From: Nemophila menziesii
Taxonomy: Eukaryota > Streptophyta > Magnoliopsida > Boraginales > Hydrophyllaceae
Assembly: GCA_029959085.1 (NCBI GenBank)
Contig: JARWIR010000018.1
Location: forward strand, 18,661,001 to 18,725,000
Length of the DNA: 64,000 bases
Direction: 5' to 3'
Below the pieces are notes generated by a model, which saw only the letters and a program-made list of their open reading frames with translations, was not told where the DNA came from and searched no databases. This document shows positions 57,645 through 64,000 of this stretch, one piece after another (position 1 is the first letter of the stretch; every line of letters starts with the position of its first letter). The position numbers were made by a program, and so were the translations under genes.

Positions 57645-60112
57645 CCAGCGCCGCTGGAGAGAGAAAATTTTCGCGTTTTTTTAGGTTATAAAGAGGAAGA
57701 GGTGAGTTCTAGTCCGAATTTCTCAATCCTTAAGCCTCACTTTCTTCTCCAAACCTCTCCCAACTCCATTAAAGCTTCAACAAACCTCCACCTAACACCA
57801 AATCACAACCAAATCACAATGAATTCACATCCAAATCCTTCCCTACATCATTACAAAGAAGATTCAACCACCCATGTCATATCAAAACACCTAGAATCCA
57901 AGAATCAAGAGCCTAAATTTTCAAAATTCATCCAACAATTTTTTAAATCCATACAAATCAAGGAAGAATTCATCCTACCCACATAAAGAATCATCATCCT
58001 AAACCTTTCCTAACCCAAATAATGTTCCACCTAAGATCAAGAGTTACAAATTTCAAGAGTGTTCAAAGCTTTGAGTTGGGGGTCAAAAGAGATGATTAAA
58101 AGAAAAGAGATTTCATCAAGTGTTAAGGGAGATGAAGTATCAAAGCAAGGTATTGGGTAAGAAAATAAATAAATCGATTGAGATGGGTACTAGTTTGGGA
58201 ATAAATTTCAAGGTAAATCGGATCAAGAGATAGAGGAAAGCTAGATGTGGTAGATTCAAAGAGATAAAAGGTTTCAAATTTCATAAGGAAGACACCACAA
58301 CCTTTACAAATCAAGCATCATTTTGACCAAAGATGAGCAAAGATTCTGGGAAGCTAGTAGCTGTTGCCACAGCAAAATATTACTGGATGAACACCATTTC
58401 ATGAGAAAGTATTCGAGAACAAAGTTGGAGAAGATAAGAAACAAGAGATATCTAGAGTGTGATTGATTGGGATGGAGTATAAGAGGATGTAAGGGATAGC
58501 GAAATTGGTGATACATGGAGTTTACATACAAGGAAATCACTGCATCCTATCTTGGGTATTAATCAGGCGAGGCAATAGCCTCGAAGAGTATGTTTCCTTT
58601 CTTCCTTACAATTTATATATATGCAATCTTTGATGTTTTTATTTTATTGAGTCTTTTCGAGTCGTGGGGACACGACTCAGTTTTGAGTTGGGGGTGTGGG
58701 GATTTGTTGTCCCTCACCATTTTTTTTTGTGATTTATTGTGTTTTCTTTAGAGAAAATTGAATTTTTTTGAATTTTTTAAGAAATGAATTAGATGTAGAA
58801 TGTGTTTAATAGCTTGAAAGCATAAGCTTAGTATGTTTATGAACTGCTTTATTTTGTATGATTTGAGTATTTGCAGGAAAACACACATTGATAGTAAAGA
58901 AAAGATTAGTTAGCAATGCGATAGAAAGTATGTTCGATCTCAAGGTGCCATGAGTGGTGTGTAGGCCGTGAGATCCAAGCTAGTTAATAAACCCATTTAA
59001 TGAACGTGCTAAAGGTAAGAGAATGACGAAATTGCATAGTTTAGAAAGTGATTAAGGCAGTTCTTTCATAAGCCCCTTGTTGCCTTTTAGCTTGCTGTCC
59101 ATTTATTATATTATATATCCTTCTCAGCCCCTTCTAGCCTTTCTAAATCCTTTTTATTAGCCACATTATAAGCTATATCCCTTTAGATTATAGGACTTTT
59201 CCAGATGACCCGCACTCGAATCGCGATGGATAGACAATTGTATTAGAGCTTGAGTCTGGGGTGGTGGGTCCACCATTATGGGAATGATTATTTCGATGGG
59301 ATTTTTTTGAGCTTATTAATTGTGCTCTGTTATTATATTGATTATGATTCACAGATTTATATTGTAAACCTTTGTCGGGGTAATAGTGAATGATAAAGCT
59401 AAAAAGCATGAAAAGAAAAAAAATCTATGAGAAAAATAACGTGATATCTCGAACATCAAAAAGAGAGTCATAGCTATACAAAAGAAAAAAATTGATCTGA
59501 AAAGTATATATATTTGGACCGGCAAAGAGGAATTTTTATGTGAACATGTTTATGCTTTAATTGGGTTATTGGGGATTCTACTTTGTGCATCAAGCAAATC
59601 ATTGGGTTGAGTGAGAAACATTTTATGAGTGTAACTCAAGCTCTAGGTCGATTCGTTGATGGCTAGTGAGGAGAGAGCCAAAAGCTCACTCTAAATATCC
59701 AAATATACTATCATGCCGTCCCTAAGCCTACATTACAACCTTATAAACCTTTCGATTATTTTCTATGTAATATAGAAGTGATTGATCCAATAGAGAGTAG
59801 TTAAGTGGATCTCCGGATACTAGTGGAGTTCGATGAACGATCTATAGCCTCCTTAGTGAACTGAGTAAAGTTCCTCTCCTTTTTACATTGGAAAGCTAAT
59901 CTAATCTTGAATTCAAGCCGTGTTGACTGTGGATATGAGAAGTGTACATGTATGTAGTTTGTGAATATTATTACATGAAATTTTCTGAGTAGTTGCTTTA
60001 TGTCTATTCTATATATTCTGCCATCTCCTTTCCCATTGTGCTTAATTGAACTAGGTGTGTATTTAGAGACTTCCCTTTGTTTTTATCTTTATTATATCGG
60101 GACGATACAACT
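57645..60112 (+). other. Gypsy 3' non-coding interior
   Basis: There is an open frame at 57633-57986 (Ser/Asn/His-rich, no recognisable domain) and then no coding sequence for 2 kb. G-rich tracts gagttgggggtcaaaag (about 58074) and gagttgggggtgtggggatt (about 58684) resemble the true polypurine tract and may be remnants of internal ones. Where family 2 interior gives way to family 1 interior cannot be fixed. Confidence 0.55.
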
Positions 60113-60127
60113 TTTAGTTGGGGGTCT
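60113..60127 (+). promoter_or_regulatory. Polypurine tract of composite gypsy
   Basis: agttgggggtct lies immediately before the 3' LTR (tgatgtcttc), the expected place for plus-strand priming. Confidence 0.85.
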
Positions 60128-61661
60128 TGATGTCTTCTCATTTGTCATGAATAAATATTAGTTGAAGACATCATATTTAGTGTTTTAGAAGTTTAAATAC
60201 TCGATTTTCACATGATATAGTGCACTTTCCTATTTCTAGTCTTGATTTAATGAATTATTATTTTTAGAGCATATTGGGTTTAATTATTTATTTAGTGTGA
60301 AGCTTTAAAGATATATATGGAGATTAATTATATGTCAAGTCAATTCTAAGAGATAAAGGAAAGAAGATATACATGGAAATGGAGAAAAGAAAGAAAAGGC
60401 TAGGATATGGAAAGATAAAGTTGTCAAATAAATCTGAATTGCAGCACCCACGACCACAAAAGGGCTTATATCTCATGATTGGTTATGAATTTGAAATAAT
60501 GTTAAGAGAAAAGTTAAAGAGCTTTCCGAGACGATCAATTTCGACTATTGGAACGCATCAAACAAATAAGTATTGAAGCATTTATGACCAAAACAAAAAT
60601 GTGGTTGATTGTTACCTTTTCTATATTTTAGGGTTACGAATTTGAGTTGGGCTAGGAGTCCATTACTTGTCTTCTACTCTAAGAAAACGAATTAGGGCTT
60701 CTAAACACCTATAAATACACCCTTATATCACTTGTAAATCATCCTTGCTCAGTTCTAAACCTTATATTAATTCTTAGTTATTGTAGAGAGCAAGATGTAG
60801 TCTTTTATTCAATCTTTTAGTTTAAATCCTTCAGGTATGAACTAATTTTACCATAGCTTGGGTTTTGCATTATGTATAATATATGAATTCTATTTTCTTC
60901 CTATCTAAGTTTCTTTTTGAACTATATGTTTTAATGTGATATTAGCTGCTTACCCATATATTTGTTTATGTGTTTTGAATTATTGCATGTCCTAAACCTG
61001 ATCACTTTAGGCTTTCTTAATAGTAGTTAGATGGTATCCCGGAAGGGGTGTCTAAATATTGGAACACCACATAACGTCTATTATCCGATATTGGTCCTGA
61101 CAACACCGATTCTAACTAGATAGCCATTAGGGTATGTTTTAACCACTATCACCATGTTTGGAATTGAATTGCTTAGGGCCTTGGTAGCGCTTGATAACCC
61201 TAAGTTTAGGCTTCCTCGTGGTTTTACCGTAGCCCTCCTAGTCGCTCTCAAGGTATAGGGTATGGGAATTTAGAATCCTGACTAAGTATTTAAGAGCTAA
61301 TTATCTCCCTTATTAACTAGATTTTGATAGAAAGAATTAGAAGAATTAGAGCATACTAGCAAAACCTAAGCTATATCTCTCATCTCATATTTCTTCGTAT
61401 TTTATTTTTTGTCTTTTATTTTCTTAGTGTAATTAGTCATCTTCCAAATTACTCATCTTTGTTTTCTGTCTTTTAATGAATTACTTTCTACTCCTAGTTA
61501 TTACTCATTCGTATAACACACTAAGTCCCTGAGAACGAACTTTCTTATCATTAAAACTTGCATACGTCCTATAATACTTGCAATACCGTGCTTATCTAGG
61601 GTGAATTGTGCATCGTTTTCATATCTTTAATTAACTATTTTATCACACCCTAGGCAACACA
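60128..61661 (+). mobile_element. 3' LTR of composite gypsy (1534 bp), intact
   Basis: It starts tgatgtcttctc and ends ctaggcaacaca, followed by ggtgt. Its first 830 bp match 48636-49469 and its last 44 bp match 53315-53358, showing what the interrupted 5' LTR has lost (about 660 bp). Confidence 0.94.
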
Positions 61662-61949
61662 GGTGTTGAATCCACTTACTTGACGAAGAAGATTGCTATT
61701 CCACAACATAAATTCCACTGGATCTAATATGTTAAAGAGATATTGAGAGATGATTTTTTTGTGTCTTTCAAGCATAAAACAGAGAACCAAAAGAAACGTA
61801 TCTGAAATGTGTCAGATATTCTAAAAAATGAAATAACTTCCTTGAAGTTATTTATATACTAGTTATTAAAATAATAACTACCACATTGGGTCGGGTTAAC
61901 CCATTATGGGCACCCATAATATGGGCCTGGCCCAAAACAATTTCTTTTA
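61662..61949 (-). mobile_element. Copia 5' LTR, copy B, outer piece
   Basis: The LTR resumes with ggtgttgaatccacttactt and ends aacaatttctttta. It is followed by the target duplication gaatg (61950-61954) paired with 38570-38574. Confidence 0.93.
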
Positions 61950-63459
61950 GAATGCGGTATGAATTTGATGATTCATATCGAATAATGTACCGAGTTCCTA
62001 TATAATAAAAAAATTGACTAAAAAAATTAGAATTTGATATGTCTTATTTTATCTTGGGTAGTTAAATTTTTTATTTGACAGATAAATAGTCTTTTTGTAA
62101 TATTATTTAACTAGTGATTATTGGATGATAACTTTAGTGTAATAAATTAGTCTTGTAAATGGATTTATGTAGAATTATTAATAAGCTTATAAATCTGGTC
62201 CCAATAATAGTCATAGTCGCTACCATTACAAACCCTAGCCGCTACTCTTTTTTACATATATCTGATATCTAATATAGCCGCCACTTTCACTATATATTAC
62301 AATACAATATATTTATTTACATTATACATTATACTTTGCATCATACATATATCTCCCTCTACTTTATCTTCTTCCTGAATTAGGCGACTGTCTACGTTAA
62401 CGTTAAGAATTCTTCTTTAATATAATATTAGATCGATAGTCATGACATTTCAATCAAATATCCACAAACAAGTTCTTTCATAAGGTATTATTTCTATTTA
62501 TTTAAATTTAATATGATTTTTAATTTTCTTTCTCAATTACTAATTAATTTATTCGACTGAAAAATAGAATCAATTTCTCTATGAGATGATCTTAGGAATA
62601 GATGATATATATTATAAGTTCTCTTTTTTTTAACTGAATATTTTTTTCCGGTGGTTTTAATTTATTAAAAAAAATAAAGACAAGTATACATTATAGGGGT
62701 TACGGGTTGCATTACACATTCTTTGATTCATACATTAGTTACCATTTTTTTTTATTATGAAAATACTAATTATTGGTTGATTTATAAAATTTATATTAAA
62801 AATAAATACTCTTGTATATGACTGGTTTTCTTTATTATATATATATTTTTTAATTTTATAAGAGTGTATTGTATTTATAACTTTATGGTTAATGGTCACC
62901 CTTGTGGTTTGTTTTTTGCTATTTTCTTTATGCTAAATTCATTCTATCGTTACTCAACTATTTAATATCTCTTAAAAGGGTAAGACTTTCATCCATTGGT
63001 CCAATATTCAATCACAACTATTGATCATTATAACAAAACACATGTCATTATATTAATAAGTCAATTACTTTTACAAGTGTAAAACATGGGGTATGTATAT
63101 TAATATAACTGGTATAAAATCATCCAATATTGAATAGAAGAATTTTTCCTCTTAAAAACAAAGTTACCGTTGTATTACTTTGCTCATAAGGTTTTTCAAA
63201 ACCTACCCCCTTTAAGAGTTTGGTTCAAATAAAACTCAACTTCCTTTCTATGTAAATAAATATATTATTATCAAATAAATTTCATCATCAATGGATTTTC
63301 CTACTCTTTCTCTTTGTGATGATACAATATTTATGATGATATAATATTTATTATAAAATGAATTAGATTACCAGAGTTAAATATCTGAGTAAAAAGAAAT
63401 CAAATGTAAGTAACATCATTTACCTTTATTGATATTACTTTCTTTGTTCGTTTTTCATC
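61950..63459. other. Duplicated flank, copy C, with telo-box motif
   Basis: It is collinear with 21488-22984. aaaccctag recurs near 62235, but the upstream site II motif is changed (ggtcccaat). No coding sequence was recognised. Confidence 0.5.
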
Positions 63460-63916
63460 AGAGCATAACCTTACAACCTTACAAAGATTAGAGACGCGAT
63501 CTTAACTCCAAAGGTAATCAACCCATCACCACTCAGATCCTCCTTGAACGGCCTCGTTTCCGACATTAGCATAGGTCATGTTAAAGTTCGTGTCAAAATA
63601 TGTACGGTTTTTATTGGGCTGGAAGAAGGGTGGGGAAATGGTTTGTGCGAGAATCACATTGTGCCTCTGATACAACAGGGTTAACTTTTGTGATTAACAC
63701 TGTGAGGTTGCTATTGGCAGATACTGTGGTGTTTTCAATAACAAGCGGTGAAAAGGTGGCAAAGGAGATTTGGACTATAGGTATCCGAGGACGGAGTAGA
63801 ATCCAAAGGATAAAGCTTACACATCCCATCATGGGTAAAACAATCAAGAATATGGCGGCCACGCGGCACATGAGTGTCTGCACGATTTGGCGGTGGTAAC
63901 TCTTGGAATACAACAA
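63460..63916 (-). pseudogene. LEA-2/NHL-like gene fragment, copy C
   Basis: It is nearly identical to the copy at 50140-50598. The minus strand has MCRVAAIFLIVLPMMGCVSF, LWILLRPRIP, NSNLTVLITK, the 67-bp GT...CAG interval and PNKNRTYFDTNF. The glycine before CVSFI is as in copy A's frame, while the inner-gypsy copy has glutamate. A copia LTR start (tgttgaaaagg) follows at about 63988 at the window edge. Confidence 0.6.
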
Positions 63917-64000
63917 AGCAAGTAGAAGGAAAAAAAGTAATACAAAAGATATCCGAGAAATAGAACTACATGGACCATTTTGTAAATTGTTGAAAAGGTA

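Larger units (their letters stand above)
48636..61661 (+). mobile_element. Composite 13-kb gypsy element, GGTGT target duplication
   Basis: Outer ends are tgatgtctcc at 48636 and ggcaacaca at 61661, flanked by ggtgt (48631-48635, 61662-61666). It sits within the copia LTR. Own parts: 5' LTR in two pieces (48636-49469, 53315-53358), primer site 53365, gag 53481-54256, 3' end and 3' LTR 60128-61661. Foreign parts: an NHL/copia segment and a reversed gypsy piece inside the 5' LTR, and a family 2 gypsy LTR plus interior inside gag. No RT is seen anywhere in it. Confidence 0.9.

Noticed and set aside
15853..61949. Copies A and B as two independent copia insertions
   Set aside because: Both share identical flanking DNA beyond the LTR, including the gaatg target sequence, so one insertion was duplicated.

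Overview
This window is plant nuclear DNA, most likely from an eudicot. It holds one intact intron-containing PPR gene, a plant-type tRNA-Asn gene, plant-specific L1 LINEs with an RNase H domain, Ty1/copia elements, and Ty3/gypsy elements whose primer sites match plant tRNA-Asp. There are no prokaryotic features. Most of the sequence is retrotransposon material of several ages, inserted into one another.

Layout. 1-5700: pieces of gypsy LTRs around a tRNA-Asn(GUU) gene with a duplicated flank, then an old LTR carrying a long (CT)n tract. 5900-7314: a perfect hairpin and a decayed LINE 3' end whose poly(A) stops 155 bp before the PPR start codon. 7469-10072: the PPR gene, two exons and an AT-rich repetitive intron. 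10073-15852: decayed minus-strand LINE pieces, a SINE-like sequence and a gypsy LTR start. 15853-23500: copy A of a segmental duplication (decayed minus-strand copia, its flank, and an antisense LEA-2/NHL-like gene fragment). 23501-25432: a chimeric copia remnant, then a ribosomal protein S3 pseudogene that keeps an intron. 25478-37900: a plant L1 LINE split by a young, apparently intact copia (25655-32291; one 1350-residue gag-pol reading frame; target duplication AACCC). 38042-38574: three MITE-like foldback elements. 38575-61949: the second copy of the decayed copia (target duplication GAATG), interrupted by a gag-only gypsy (42661-46135, target duplication CAAAG) and by a 13-kb composite gypsy (48636-61661, target duplication GGTGT). 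The composite itself contains a further copy of the NHL-bearing segment, a reversed gypsy gag plus LTR, and a second-family gypsy LTR with an unusual coiled-coil reading frame and an array of CCGGTATACCGG palindromes. 61950-64000: the right flank of that copy, with the third NHL copy.

The insertions can be ordered from intact target duplications and from copy A, which acts as an empty site. The copia inserted first, probably into a MITE. The locus was then duplicated. The CAAAG gypsy and the GGTGT gypsy entered only the second copy. The gypsy elements here show no reverse transcriptase, so they are non-autonomous or deleted. The 25.6-32.3 kb copia is the only element with a complete coding set. 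The PPR protein, the tRNA and possibly that copia are the only features I would call functional.
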